From assembly GCF_000701825.1 (NCBI RefSeq), contig NZ_JNJY01000002.1, positions 28,007 through 92,006 of the forward strand: a stretch of 64,000 nucleotides of DNA, given 5' to 3'. This document shows, piece by piece, positions 47,012 through 59,721 of this stretch. The stretch is from Mycoplasma collis ATCC 35278 (GTDB lineage: Bacteria > Bacillota_I > Bacilli_A > Mycoplasmatales > Metamycoplasmataceae). Position numbers and translations under genes: made by a program. The notes beneath the pieces were generated by a model. That model was not told where the DNA came from, ran no database searches, and saw only the letters and a list, made by a program, of their open reading frames with translations. Within the stretch, counting starts at the first letter, position 1; each line of letters starts with the position of its first letter.

Positions 47012-48529
47012 CTAAAGTAGAGGTTTGAATATTCAAACAAAAATTTTGTTTAATTTTCGTTTTTTTTGTCCTCTTTGCTTGAAAAAAGGTACTACAACAT
47101 TAATTTCTTTTAAATAATTAATGTGTTTTAAATATTTTTCAATCACTTTCCCAGTGATTAAAACATTAATTTCATATTGTGAATATAAACTTCTTATATC
47201 GAGATTCATAGTTCCAATATAACCAATCATTTCATCAATTATTAATGTTTTACTATGGGCAAATGAATTTTTATAAATATAAATTTCAGCGCCTAATTTT
47301 TGTAATTCTAAACAATAGTGAAGTGTAAAAGGTTTAACATAATTTTTATCAAATTTACCTGGAACATAAATTTGCACTTTTTTATTAGAAATTAATACTT
47401 CTTTAAGGGCGATAAAAATTCTTTCTGTCGGAATAAAATAAGGGCTAAAAATTTTAATTTCTTTTTTAGCGCTATAAATAAGTTGAATTAAATGTGATTC
47501 TAATAATGAGATATCAATATTAGGTCCACCTTGGAATAATGCCCCTAAATTGTCATAACTATGTTTAGTAACTTGAAGTTTATTTTTTTTTATTTTTTCT
47601 TGAGGATTTTTATTTCATAAGTTTCAATCATCTATAAATGCGTTAGTTATATCTTCAACAAGCGGTCCAGTTAATCTTAAATTGGTATCAAATCAGATCC
47701 CATAATATGCACTAAAGTTAGAGTATTCATCAGCTATATTATTTCCGCCAATATAAGCAATTTCCGAATCGATGATGAAGATTTTTTTATGAATACGATA
47801 AAAACTTCTAGCTGAAATAAATGGAAATTTTAATTTATTATAAGTAATAATTTTTATATTTGAATTTAGTAATAATTTTTTATCTTTTTTTAAAACTCCA
47901 TACGATCCTAAACCATCTAAAATAAGATTAACATCAATTCCTTCAGAAGCTTTTTTTATTAATAAATCTTTCAATCTTTGTCAAATAAAGCTTTTTTTAA
48001 CAATAAATATTTCTATATAAATACTTTTTTTAGCTTTTTCAATATCATCAAACATTTTTTCGTAAAAATCAAAGCCATTAAAAAAGAAATCAAAATCAAA
48101 GTTTTTTGGGCTATTTCCAAAAATAGAATCGACTTGATCAAAAAATAATTTTCTATCTAAAAATTTTTTATTTTCATTTTCATATTTATAATTAGTAAAG
48201 TTTTTTTTCTGTTGTCAATATTGAATTTGAGAAATTCGTTTTTTATATTTTCTTCCAAAAATAACATACAAACTTTGACCTAAAAAAGGGAAAAAAATAA
48301 TAAAAAGAATTCAAGATATTTTAGCATCAATATGTCTTTCTTGATTTAAAAGATAAATTATTGATAAAATATTTAAAATATAAAAAATAATAAAAGTTAT
48401 TATAATTTCTATGTTTGCAGAGTTTTTAATTACTCTATAACATAAATAACCCATAACAGAAAAAATAGATGCTAAAAATAGCAAAAAAAAAGCATTAAAA
48501 ATTTTATAAAAATATTTATTTTTAATCAT
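47012..48529 (-). CDS. cls: Cardiolipin synthase (phospholipase D family)
   Basis: 505 residues through several TGA-Trp codons. Two N-terminal membrane helices (about 8-30 and 36-58) precede two PLD half-sites with HxK motifs: His247/Lys249 in HKKIFIIDSEIAYIGG and His425/Lys427 in HSKTLIIDEMIGYIG. Joins phosphatidylglycerols into cardiolipin. No Shine-Dalgarno is seen; an extended -10 nine bases before the ATG predicts an almost leaderless mRNA. Divergent from pheS by only 43 bases. Confidence 0.92.
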
Positions 48530-48572
48530 TTGGTAAAATTATAGCAAAAAAGTTAAAAAATAAGGAGTTAAA
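48530..48572. promoter_or_regulatory. Overlapping divergent extended -10 promoters of cls and pheST
   Basis: Minus strand: TGCTATAAT (TATAAT at 48543-48538) for cls. Plus strand: TGGTAAAAT (48531-48539) for pheS, followed by AAGGAG before the ATG. The two -10 hexamers overlap by two bases, so both promoters cannot be occupied at once. Confidence 0.6.
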
Positions 48573-49520
48573 ATGGAATTTGATAAAATCAAAACATTTG
48601 AAGATTTAAAATTAGCTAAAAACAAATTTTATGGAAAAGATGGGGAAATTTTCAAACTTACTCAGCAACTAAAATTAGCTAAAAATGATGAAAAAGCTAA
48701 AATTGGAAAAAAAATTAAAGATCTTAAAGAATTTGCAGAAAAGCAATTTCAAGAAATAACAAAAAATATTGAAATCGAAAATATTAAAAGAAAAATGGAT
48801 AGCGAATGAATAGATGTAAATGAACCATTGTTTAATAATTCTTCACTTCATCCTATAACATTGATAATTCAAAAAATTAGAGAATGATTTGTTCAAAATG
48901 GTTATTTCGAAGTTAAGGACATTGAATTTGTTTCTGATGAATATAATTTTGAAAGATTAAACATTCCTAAAGATCACCCAGCTAGAGAAATGCAAGATTC
49001 ACTTTATTTTAATGAAAAAATTTTATTAAGAACACATAACACTGGAATAAGTGCTAAAGTTTTAGAGATGAATAAAAATAAAAGTTTTAGTCAATTCTCA
49101 ATTGGAAAAGTTTATCGAAATGATGAAGATGATCAAACTCATTCACATCAATTTACTCAACTAGATTTTGTTAGCGTGGGTTATGTTAATTTTCCAAATT
49201 TAATTTGAACTCTTAAGTCTTTTTTATCATATGTTCTAGAACAAGAAGTTGAAATTCGACTCAGACCTTCTTATTTTCCTTTCACCGAACCTTCTGTTGA
49301 GGTTGATGTATTTTATCAAAATAATTGAATAGAAATTCTTGGCGCTGGTATTTTACACCAAAATGTAATGAAAATGGCAGGTTATACTAATGATATGAGT
49401 GCGTTTGCTGCAGGAGTTGGAATTGAAAGATTAGCAATGATTAAATATAAAATTAATGATATAAGAGAATTATATAAAAACGATTTAAGATTTTTAAATC
49501 AATTTAGAAAGGATAAATAA
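48573..49520 (+). CDS. pheS: Phenylalanyl-tRNA synthetase alpha subunit
   Basis: 315 residues. Class II catalytic subunit; the N-terminal coiled coil (1-75) is shorter than usual. Motif 2 region: [23 protein letters not shown]. Motif 3: [14 protein letters not shown]. PheS-specific blocks are [19 protein letters not shown] and [16 protein letters not shown] precedes the ATG. The stop overlaps the pheT start (TAATG). Confidence 0.95.
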
Positions 49521-51676
49521 TGATTTTTTCTTTTAAAAGATTAATGAAAATGACTAATCTAGCTAATAATATTAAAATTGATGATGTCGTTAAAGCTATA
49601 AATAGTATTGGTTTTGAAGTTGAAAATTATTGAAAATTTAATCATATCGAAAATATGAAATTCGGTCATATAATAAAAACATACAAAAATCCAAATGCTG
49701 ATAAATTAACTGTTTGTGAAATTGAATTTAATGATAAAAATAGGATCATTCAAACAAATGCAACAAATGTAAAAGTTGATGATTATGTAATGGCTTTTGT
49801 TCCTGGAAGCAAAAATAATGAAATAGTTTTTGGTGAAAAAAAACTTAAAGGTATTATTTCTGAAGGGATGCTTGTTTCATTAAATGAATTAGGTTTTGAT
49901 CCTAATTTAGTTTGAGATGAATTTAAAGATGGGATTTTTACTTTTAAAAAAGTTGATCTTACTTTAGATCCATTAGAATTTTTTGAACTTAATGATTATT
50001 TAATTGATGTAACTATTTTATCAAATAGATCTGATGCTAATTCATATTACATCATGGCTAAAGAGCTTTGTGCTTTTTTTAATAATGAATTTCAAGAAAT
50101 TCCATTTAAAAAACCGCATTTTAAATCTGATTTTATAATTGAAAATAATTTAGGTTATTTATCTGGGATGGAATCCAAAGTAGATTCAAATTTCAACCTT
50201 TCTATTCAAGATAGTTTTTTAATTTTAAAATCTAATATAAAATTAATTTCTTCTTATGTTGATTTAAGTAATTTAATTTATCTTTTATCAGGAATGCCAA
50301 ATCATGGCTATGATAAAGAAAAAATTAAAGCACCAATAAAAGCAAAAATATTTTCAAAAAATATAAAAGTTTTAGGAGATAAAAATATTGACTTTAATGA
50401 TGCAATCGGAATTATAGATGGTAATAATAATGTTGTATCTATAGCAGGTATTATAGGATCAGAAGGTTATGGAATTAATGAAAATAGCAAAAATATAATT
50501 TTTGAAGTTGGTAAATTTCCTATTGGTGAAATTAGAAAAACACAAAGACAATTAAAACTAGATACTAATGCTTATAAACAATCATCAAAAAATATTTCTA
50601 TTGGAACAATGGAATTAGCTTTTAAATTTTTAAGTAATTATTTACCTAATTTTTCAGAAGTTATAAATTTCCCTAAAGTTGAAAAAAAAGTCATTGATTT
50701 TGATAGAAATAAAATCAAACAAATTGTAGGTTTTGATATTTTTAGTGATTCAAAATTTGATAAAGTAAAAAATTCCTTAGAAATATTAGATTTTGTTTTT
50801 GATAAAGGTAAAATTTTAATTCCAAATTATAGAAATGATATCGAAAATATAAATGATATAATTGAAGAAATCTTAAGATTTTATGGTTATTCTAGCATAA
50901 AAGCAGAGCAACCTATAATTCAAAGTTCTATAGTAAATGAAATTAATTTTTTAGAAAATGAAATAATGGCAAATGGCTTTCAAGAGGTTAGAACTTATAC
51001 TTTAACATCAAAAGAAAAAAATATTTTTAACCCATTTAAATTTACTAAAAATTTTACATTAAAAACTTTCATTTCAAAAGAAAGAGAACAAGTTAGAAAT
51101 TCATTAGCAATATCACTAGCAGAAATAATTAATTATAATAATAAAAGAAAAATTAATGATATTTCAATTTTTGAAATTGGAATGATTAGTGATCTTAAAA
51201 ATATTTTAGCATTCGCTTCAACTAATAAAACATTTAATGAATTAAAGCAGATAGTTTTAAATTTATTTGGTAATCATTTAATTTTCAAAAGAACTAATGA
51301 GATTATTTTTAATAATAATGTAAGTGCTTACATATATTTTGAAAATGAAATTATTGGTTGAATTGGAAAAATTTCCCCATTTGTTATTAATGTTGATGCA
51401 TTTTTTGTTGAAATAAATTTAGATAAAATTTCTTATGAAAAAAATTTAGAATATAAAAGTTACGATTCAAACCCGCTTAAAACAAGAGATATAACTTTTT
51501 CATTAAAAGAAAAAGAATCGATTAATGAAAAAATAGATTATTTATATGCTAATTTTGAAAATATTTATAAAGTAAAAATTATTGATATATTTATTAAAAA
51601 TAATGAAAGAAAAATTACAATAAATGTAGTTTGTGATGAAGATACCTCAAAAAAAATTGATGATTTTTATAATTAA
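49520..51676 (+). CDS. pheT: Phenylalanyl-tRNA synthetase beta subunit
   Basis: 718 residues, about 80 shorter than typical PheT. The N-terminal EMAP-like tRNA-binding domain (about 40-150), the B3/B4 domain, the B5 domain and a C-terminal ferredoxin-like anticodon domain (NPLKTRDITFSL onward) can be followed. In the editing B3/B4 region the usual TEASxRFERGxD block reads DTNAYKQSSKN (about 348-358), so proofreading of Tyr-tRNA(Phe) is doubtful. Translationally coupled to pheS. Confidence 0.93.
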
Positions 51677-51733
51677 TCATTATAATATTTAAGTTAATTC
51701 ATTTTAATGATAATTTAAAGTAGGAGCTAAAAA

Positions 51734-54160
51734 ATGAAAAATATTAAAAAGAAAAAGAAAAAAATATTTTTATGAGCAGGGCCATTAATGCCATTAACTG
51801 CTATTATTCCAGCTAGTTTGTTTTTTGCATTTTATAATAAAGATAACGTAAATTCTAATAAATCTGTTAATTTACTTTTAAATAAAAAGGAAAACACTAT
51901 TAACAAAGCTAAAAGCAATGTAAATAATGACAATTTAACAAAAAATGAAGATAAACTAAATAAAACAAATACTTTAAATAAAGACAAAAATAAAGATAAA
52001 ACAAACGGAATTGAAGCTTATAAAGTTGAAAATATAAATGAAATTAAAGATAATGAAATATTAATTGATGAAGAATTAAATAATTTAAAAAACATCGAAC
52101 AAATTAATAAAATTGAAAATATTATTAACAATTTAAAACAAAAAATAACATTAGATGATTTAGAACAATTAAAAGAAAAATTAAAAAATTTAATTTCATT
52201 AGAGCTAAATGAACATGAAATTAATAAGATAAATAATAAAATTGAAAAAACTCAATTAAATATTAATGAAGATATATTGGATAAAGTTTTAACAATAACT
52301 GAAAAAATTGAAGAAATAAACAAAAATATAATTGATGAAAATATTAAAACTATTTTTAATGATATTTCTAGCAAAATTAAAGAAATTGAAAATTTTTCAA
52401 TTTATGAATTATTGCTAAAAATTGAAAATTTAAACGAAATTGATCAAGAAGAATTAAAAAATATAAAGCAAAAATATAAAATAGAAAAAGAAATATTAGA
52501 TAGAAAAACAGAATTTAATAACTTTAAAGAATATTTAAAGAATAATGAAGAAAAATTAGATCAATTAATAACAAAATATAAAGAAATATCAGAAAAAAAA
52601 GAACAAATTAGTGAATATGAATTATTCAATTCACTTTTAAAAGAATTAAATAATTTTAATTTTTCATTTAATAATCAAAATATTGATATCGAAGATAGTG
52701 TTAATAAATTAAATAATTTTAATAATAATTTAAAAAATGCTATAAATGATAAAGAAGAATTAACAGAACTTTCTAGTTTAATTGTTAAAAAAATAACGCA
52801 AAGTATTGATGAAATTAGCGAAATCTATAATGCAGAAGAAATTCTACCTAATTTTAAAAATGAAATTGAAGATATTTATTACAACTTAAAAACTGATTCA
52901 TTTGAAATTAAAAATACAAAACCCAATTCATTAAAATATGAAATTTTAGAGTTTGATAAAGATAATGATAATCAATATGTTTTTAAAATAAAAATTTCAA
53001 ATAAAAAAGCTTTATCTAAAATAAATAAAATATATAAAAAACAATTTAATAATTTTGTTACTAAACAATTAGTTGAAGAAAAATTAACAGAAAAATTAAA
53101 CAATATCTCTATTAATATTAAAAACAATGATGAAATAAAAGATAAACCTTTTATAACAGATTATAAAACAAGTAATTTTAATGAATTATTCAACATTGAA
53201 AATAATAATTTTAGTTCTATAAAAATAAATGAAAAAGAATATAATATAAATAATTTAAAAATTAGTTTTAAATTATTAGAAAATGGACTTTCCGAAGATG
53301 AAACTAAAAAAATAAGAAAAGCAAAAGCGAGAATAACTTTATCTTCCGAACATGAAATAAATTTAGAAGTGGAAAAAGAAATAACTTGAAATTATAAAAC
53401 TAATGAAGATTATTTAAATCAAGTTTTAAATCAAGAAAATCAAATAATTGAAAAAATAAATAAATTTATTGAACAAAAAGAATTTTTAGCTTTTCAAATT
53501 AAAGATATTTATTCATCTTCCCAATTAGATTTATTTGATAAAACAATTAATGTGGAAAAAGAAGAACTTTTAAATTTTAATGATTTATTAGGTGAGGCAA
53601 AGATTAAATTTACTTTAAAAAGAGGTAATAAAACTAAAACATTTGAATATCAGATTAAAACTCCTTATGTACCTAAATTTGAATTAAATAATTACGATAA
53701 TGTTGATAAATTAAAAAAAGAATGAAGCGCAAAAGCTACAAGCGAATATTATAAAAATTATTTTGTTTATTCTGAAATTTATAGTGCTGATGAAGTTTTA
53801 AAACCTTTAGGTAACAAAAATTATTGATTAGCTAAAAATGATGATCCTAATCCTAATATAATAATTTATAGAAAAGATGAAAAACCTAAATTTATTTATC
53901 AATTTGAGTTTATTTTTTGATATAGTAGTGATTATTATAAAGATGGTGCTTTTGAAATACATTACCAAGATAAAAAAGATGGTAACTGAATAAAATTAAA
54001 TTCCATACCAAAAGCTCAAGATTATTCAAATAACAGTTATAAAAAAGTTGTTGTAGATATTAAAAAAGATATATATGCTGTTAAATTAGTGTGACCAAAC
54101 AGAAATATAACATATCCTTCTTTATATAATTTTATGCCATCAGTAAAAAGCAAAAAATAG
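51734..54160 (+). CDS. Surface-exposed coiled-coil protein with C-terminal beta-sandwich-like domain (808 aa)
   Basis: 808 residues through many TGA-Trp codons. A Lys-rich start and one membrane helix (about 13-35) anchor it; there is no lipobox. An Asn/Lys linker leads into long Glu/Lys/Asn/Leu helices (about 95-360) likely forming coiled coils. Then two beta-rich repeats resembling mycoplasma lipoprotein-associated domains, and a Trp-rich C-terminal region (about 660-800) with IYAVKLVWPN. The next gene is a shorter paralogue with the same C-terminal half. Probably an adhesin or surface scaffold; function unknown. TAGGAG precedes the ATG. Confidence 0.75.
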
Positions 54161-54345
54161 TAAAATAAAAGAAATTAATTAAAAATAGTTTAATTTTTTA
54201 AATAAAATGGGCATTTTTATGTTTTTTTTAATTAATTTTATTAAATAAATATAATTATTAATATAATAAAAAAACTTTTAACAAAACAAAACTAAGATAA
54301 TAAAAAAAATAATTTATTAAATATTTATTATTTTTAGGAGAAAAT
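54161..54345 (+). other. Gap between the two surface paralogues, with a long A/T inverted repeat
   Basis: 185 bases. An AATTAATTAAAAA arm near 54174 is mirrored by TTTTTTAATTAATT near 54226, a possible weak terminator. The downstream part ends in TAGGAG before the next ATG. Nothing else seen. Confidence 0.45.
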
Positions 54346-56031
54346 ATGAAAAAGAAAAAAATATTATTAGCTTCAGGTCTTTTATTGTTATCTACCTCAT
54401 TAGTTGGTGGTATTACTGCCGGAGTATTATTGTCAAATAAAAACCAAACACTTATTCCTTCAACAAATTTAAAAAGCGAAGATAAAATAGTTGAACGTGA
54501 CATAAAAAAAATTGAAAATTTACAAGATGATAGTAAAAAAACAGGTAAAAACAATAATAAGACAAAAGCAGAATTAAATGAAAATGATAAAAGTGAATTA
54601 AAAAAAATAATTCAAAGTGGTGATAAAGATAAATACGATTTAAAAGTAAAAGAAATAGAAGAAAAAATTAAAAAATTAAATCTTGCTAAAAAAATCACAC
54701 CTACTTTAAAAGAATTAGAAAAGAAATTATTTTATTATCAGATAAATGTTGATTCTTTTGAATTTGAACATAGTGAAAATTTTAAATATAAAGTTATATC
54801 TATCGAAAATAACGAACAAGAAATAATGAATTTAAAAATTCAAATTAGTGATGATACAAATAATAAACTCGAATATTTAGTTAAATTTGATGATTTTATT
54901 TCAAAATCAAAAATTGCAGAAGAAGTTAAAAATCTTTTAGCTTCTCAAGAAATTACAATTAAAAATGATCAACAATTAAAAGATAGACTTGATACTAATG
55001 GATATACTCTTGAAGATTTTGATTTCGACAGTAATTTAACTCAAATTGAGATTGAAGATAATGTTTTAGAGTTAAATAATTATGAGATCAAAATAAAAGA
55101 AGAAAGTTTTGATGAAAATCAATTAACAAAAAAAAGAAAACTAACTTTCGTTTTAAAAGTAGAAACTGAAAATAATTTAGTGTATGAACAAAATGTTTCA
55201 AATGAATGAAGTTATAAAAGTAATGATGATTATTTAAATGAAATTAAAAATAAAAATACATTAATAACAGAAGAGTTACACAAAATAATCAATGAAAAAA
55301 AACTTTTACCATATCAAATTGATGCAAAAAATATAGCTAAATTAAATTTAGAAAAAATATTAGATAAAACAATTAAATGAAGTTTTTCAAATATATCCAA
55401 TGTGGAAGATTATAATGGAACACTTGAACTAGAGTTAAATTATAATCGTGGTAATAAAAATAAAAAATATATTTATGATATCGAAACTAAAGCATTTGTT
55501 GAAAAATTAGAAGATTGAGGAAAGAAAACTAAAAGAGAAAAATCATGAGAAACCTCGGCTTCTAGTGAATGATATAGTTCTTGAAAATTTTGAAAAGGGG
55601 AAAATGGGATTTATAAAAGCAAATTGGTTTTCACTTATCAACAAGATAGTTATTGAAATTCTAAAGATGAGGATGAAAGTCCTTGATTAGAAATAAAATC
55701 AAAAGATGAAAATCCAAAATTTGTTTATGATTTATTATTATGATTTTATAAAGATGCAGAATATTTTATAGAAAATAGTTATGTGATTGAATATAAATCA
55801 CATAATGATGCTCAATGAAAAGAAATTGAAGCTGATAAAATTGAACTTGAAGAAGTAGAAAGTGATAAGCGTTTTAAACAAATAAAAGCTTTAATTAAAG
55901 ATAAAGTATATGCTGTTAAAATTTCTTTTCCAAGTTCAAAAAGAAATAATTTAAAAAATCGTCATGTTTATGCTGTTAATTTTAATGTTCAAAAAACAAA
56001 ACAACAAACAGAAGAACAAATAGAAAGTTAA
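54346..56031 (+). CDS. Secreted or membrane-anchored surface protein, paralogue of its upstream neighbour (561 aa)
   Basis: 561 residues. The signal-like N-terminal helix (about 4-28, ILLASGLLLLSTSLVGG) lacks a lipobox Cys. A Lys/Glu-rich stalk (about 35-115) is followed by beta-rich domains. The C-terminal third is packed with Trp, all coded by TGA: DWGKKT, SEWYSSWKFW, SYWNSKDEDESPWLEI, LLLWFYKDAEYF and VYAVKISFPSS. These line up with the neighbour (WSYKSNDDYLNEI with WNYKTNEDYLNQV; NPKFVYDLLLWF with KPKFIYQFEFIFW). The end resembles discoidin-type carbohydrate-binding sandwiches, which is an inference. Tandem duplication is likely. Confidence 0.75.
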
Positions 56032-56102
56032 ATTAATATTTTATTTTTTTACTAAAATATATTAAAATAAAGATAAAAAGTATTTAAAAAAATAGGAGAA
56101 TT

Positions 56103-56420
56103 ATGTTTGTAAAAGATACTACAAAAATAGAATTAGCGGATGCAATAACAAATGGAAAAGGAGTACAACTTTTAAATTTTCACTCTTTAACTTGTGGACC
56201 ATGTATAATGATGAGTTCAGTTTTAAAAGATGTGGCAGATAAATTAAAAGTTGAAGTTTATAAAGTTGATGTAGCAAAAGATCGTGAATTCGCTTATGAA
56301 TACATGGTTACAGGAACACCTACAACTTTTGTTTTTAAAGATGGAAAATTAATTACATCATTAGTTGGTTTTCAAGCTTTTGAACAAATAAAAGCAGTTT
56401 TAGAACCTCACTTAAAATAA
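56103..56420 (+). CDS. trxA: Thioredoxin
   Basis: 105 residues. Reduces protein disulfides with thioredoxin reductase. The active site is CGPC (31-34) preceded by Thr instead of the usual Trp (LTCGPC). The cis-Pro lies in TGTPTTFVF. TAGGAG precedes the ATG. It is monocistronic and ends at a terminator shared with fusA. Confidence 0.94.
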   Translation: MFVKDTTKIELADAITNGKGVQLLNFHSLTCGPCIMMSSVLKDVADKLKVEVYKVDVAKDREFAYEYMVTGTPTTFVFKDGKLITSLVGFQAFEQIKAVLEPHLK

Positions 56421-56467
56421 TGTAAATTATTTTATTTTTTTAAAAATGAAATAAACAAAAATTGAAA

Positions 56468-56500
56468 TAAAAAAAATTCCTAACATTAGGAATTTTTTTT
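56468..56500. terminator. Bidirectional terminator between trxA and fusA
   Basis: AAATTCCTA pairs with TAGGAATTT around ACAT, flanked by A and T runs, between convergent genes. Confidence 0.88.
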
Positions 56501-56506
56501 TAGTTA

Positions 56507-58594
56507 TTAATCTTCGTCATTTTTAATAGCTCTTTTTTTAACAATAACATCAGCTATTTGTTTTGGTGTTGTTTCATAGTGATCAAATTGCATTTGGTAA
56601 GTTCCTCTTCCGGAAGTCATAGATCTTAATTGAGTTGAATATCCAAACATTTCAGATAATGGCACATCAGCTCTAATAATATTAGCACCATCACTTCTTG
56701 TTTCTTGTTCTTTAACTTGACCTCTTCTTCTTGAAAGATCACCCATTACATCTCCAGAATAATCAGCAGGAACAACTACCGAAACATCCATAATTGGCTC
56801 TAATAAAACAGTACCAATTTTATCTTTAGCTAAAGTTAAAGCTTTAGAAGCAGCGATTTTATAAGCTAATTCTGAAGAATCGACATCATGGTAAGAACCA
56901 TCGAATAAAGTAGCTTTAATATCCATCATTGGATAACCAGCTAAAATTCCAGCTGCCATTTTTTCTTCTAATCCTTTTTGAATAGATTTAATATATTCTT
57001 TAGGAATTTTTCCACCAACAATTTTATCTACAAATTCAAAACCTAAATCAGGATTTGGCTCAAATTTAATTCAAACATGTCCATATTGTCCTTTACCACC
57101 AGATTGTTTAATGTGTTTTCCTTCAACTTCTGCAGATTTGGTAATAGTTTCACGATATGATACTTGTGGCGCACCTACTGATGCTTCTACTCCAAATTCT
57201 CTTTTTAATCTATCAACAATGATATCAAGGTGTAATTCACCCATTCCAGCGATAATAGTTTGTCCAGTTTCATTGTCTGTTCAAGTTCTAAAAGTTGGAT
57301 CTTCGTTAGCTAATTTTTGAAGTCCAATTGATAATTTTTCAGTCGCAGCTTTAGAAGCTGGTTCTAGAGCTTGTGAAATAACTGGTTCAGGGAAAACCAT
57401 TTTTTCTAAAACAAAACGCTTAGATTTTTCAGAAACTAATGTATCTCCAGTTACAGTATCTTTAAGCCCTACAGCAGCTGCTATATCACCAGTTCTAACT
57501 TCATCAATTTCTTCTCTTGAATTAGCATGCATTTCTAAAATTCTACCAATTCTTTCTTTTTTATCTTTTGTAGAATTGTAGATATATGAACTTTTTTGTA
57601 AAACTCCTGAATAAACTCTAAAGAATGTTAAAGTTCCAACAAAAGGATCGTTCATAATTTTAAATGCTAAAGCAGAAAATTCAAATTCATCTCTAGCTGG
57701 TACTTCAATAGTTTCATCATTGTAATATGCTTTAATAGCAGGTACATCAATTGGTGAAGGTAAATAATCGATAATAGCGTCAATCATTTTTTTAACACCT
57801 TTATTTTTAAATGATGTTCCACAAACAACAGGGAAAAATTCTGAAGTTAAAGTTGCTTTTCTGATTGCAGCTTTTAATGTTTCGCTATCAACTTCTAAAT
57901 TTTCAAGCGCCATCATCATAATGTTTTCGTCAAAATCAGCTACAGCTTCAATTAATTGAGTTCTCATTAATTTAGCTTTATCTAATAATTCAGCAGGAAT
58001 AGCAATTTCTTTTTCTTCTTCCTCTTTATTACCATCGTATTCATAAGCTTTCATTTCAACAAGATCAATTAAACCTTTATAATCAGTTTCAGCTCCAATA
58101 TTTAATTGAATGGCAACAGCATTGCCACCTAATCTTTCTTTAACTGATTTAATTGAAGCTTCAAAATCAGCTCCTGCTTTATCCATTTTATTTACATAAA
58201 CAATTCTTGGAACTTTATAGTTAGTAGCTTGTCTTCAAACAGTTTCAGTTTGTGGCTCTACCCCTGATTGGGCATCTAAAACTGCAACAGCCCCATCTAA
58301 TACTCTAAGTGATCTTTCTACCTCAACAGTAAAGTCAACGTGTCCAGGAGTATCAATTATATTAATTCTTTTACCTTTTCAAAAAGCAGTTGTAGCTGCT
58401 GAGGTAATAGTAATACCTCTCTCTTTTTCCTGTTCCATTCAGTCCATTTGGCTAACTCCATCATGAGTTTCACCAATTTTATGAATTTTCCCAGTATGAA
58501 ATAAAATTCTTTCTGTAGTTGTAGTTTTACCTGCATCAATATGGGCCATAATCCCAATATTTCTATAATCTTTTAACTCGTGTTTTCTCGCCAT
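56507..58594 (-). CDS. fusA: Elongation factor G
   Basis: 695 residues. The GTPase that drives ribosome translocation. G1 AHIDAGKT (17-24), G3 DTPGHVDF, G4 NKMD; domains II to V follow and end in [20 protein letters not shown]. Downstream of rpsG, with a 2-base gap: the end of the classical str operon. tuf is not adjacent in this window. Confidence 0.97.
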
Positions 58595-58596
58595 GA

Positions 58597-59067
<471 letters not shown>

Positions 59068-59112
59068 ATTTCTCCTTCAATAATTTTTAAATTTTTATTT
59101 AGTTATGAAATT

Positions 59113-59526
59113 TTATTTTTTAGGTTTTTTAGTTCCGTATTTAGATCTACCTTGATTTCTCTTGTTAACTCCAGCAGCATCTTGAGTTCCTCTAACGATG
59201 TGATATCTAACCCCTGGTAAATCTTTTACTTTTCCACCTCTAATTAAAACAACAGAGTGTTCTTGTAAATTATGTCCTTCACCTGGAATATATGCAGTAA
59301 CTTCCATTCTGTTAGATAATTTTACCCTTGCGTATTTTCTAAGCGCTGAGTTAGGTTTTTTAGGTGTCATAGTTGCAACCCTTGTACATACTCCACGTTT
59401 AAAAGGTGCTGGAATTTTTGTTTCTCTTTTATCTAAAGAGTTAAAACCACGATTTAAAGCAGGGGCTTTAGTTTTTCTAATTTTCTTTTTACGCCCTTGT
59501 CTTACTAATTGTGAAATTGTTGGCAT
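59113..59526 (-). CDS. rpsL: 30S ribosomal protein S12
   Basis: 137 residues. Part of the decoding centre. [19 protein letters not shown] carries the Lys that determines streptomycin response in other bacteria. [18 protein letters not shown] and a basic tail are typical. AAAGGAAA precedes the ATG. First gene of rpsL-rpsG-fusA; a TATAAT lies at 59587-59582 on the minus strand. Confidence 0.97.
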   Translation of the reverse strand: MPTISQLVRQGRKKKIRKTKAPALNRGFNSLDKRETKIPAPFKRGVCTRVATMTPKKPNSALRKYARVKLSNRMEVTAYIPGEGHNLQEHSVVLIRGGKVKDLPGVRYHIVRGTQDAAGVNKRNQGRSKYGTKKPKK

Positions 59527-59684
59527 TTTTTTCCTTTCTTTTATTAAAATTTTATTTATTAAAAAATAAATTATGTTTAATATTATATAACAACTTAGCC
59601 TTGTGTATCATAAAAAAAATATTTTTTTTATTTTTTGCCTATTTATAGGGGAGAAATGGACTTTAAAATTTTTATAAAATTAAC

Positions 59685-59714
59685 AAAAAAAATCCTAAAT
59701 TAAAAAATTAGGAC
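59685..59714 (-). terminator. Terminator of the LicA-like kinase gene
   Basis: On the minus strand GTCCTAATTTTTTAATTTAGGATTTTTTT: the arms TCCTAA and TTAGGA pair, followed by a T run, 8 bases past the stop. Confidence 0.8.
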
Positions 59715-59721
59715 TTATTTT

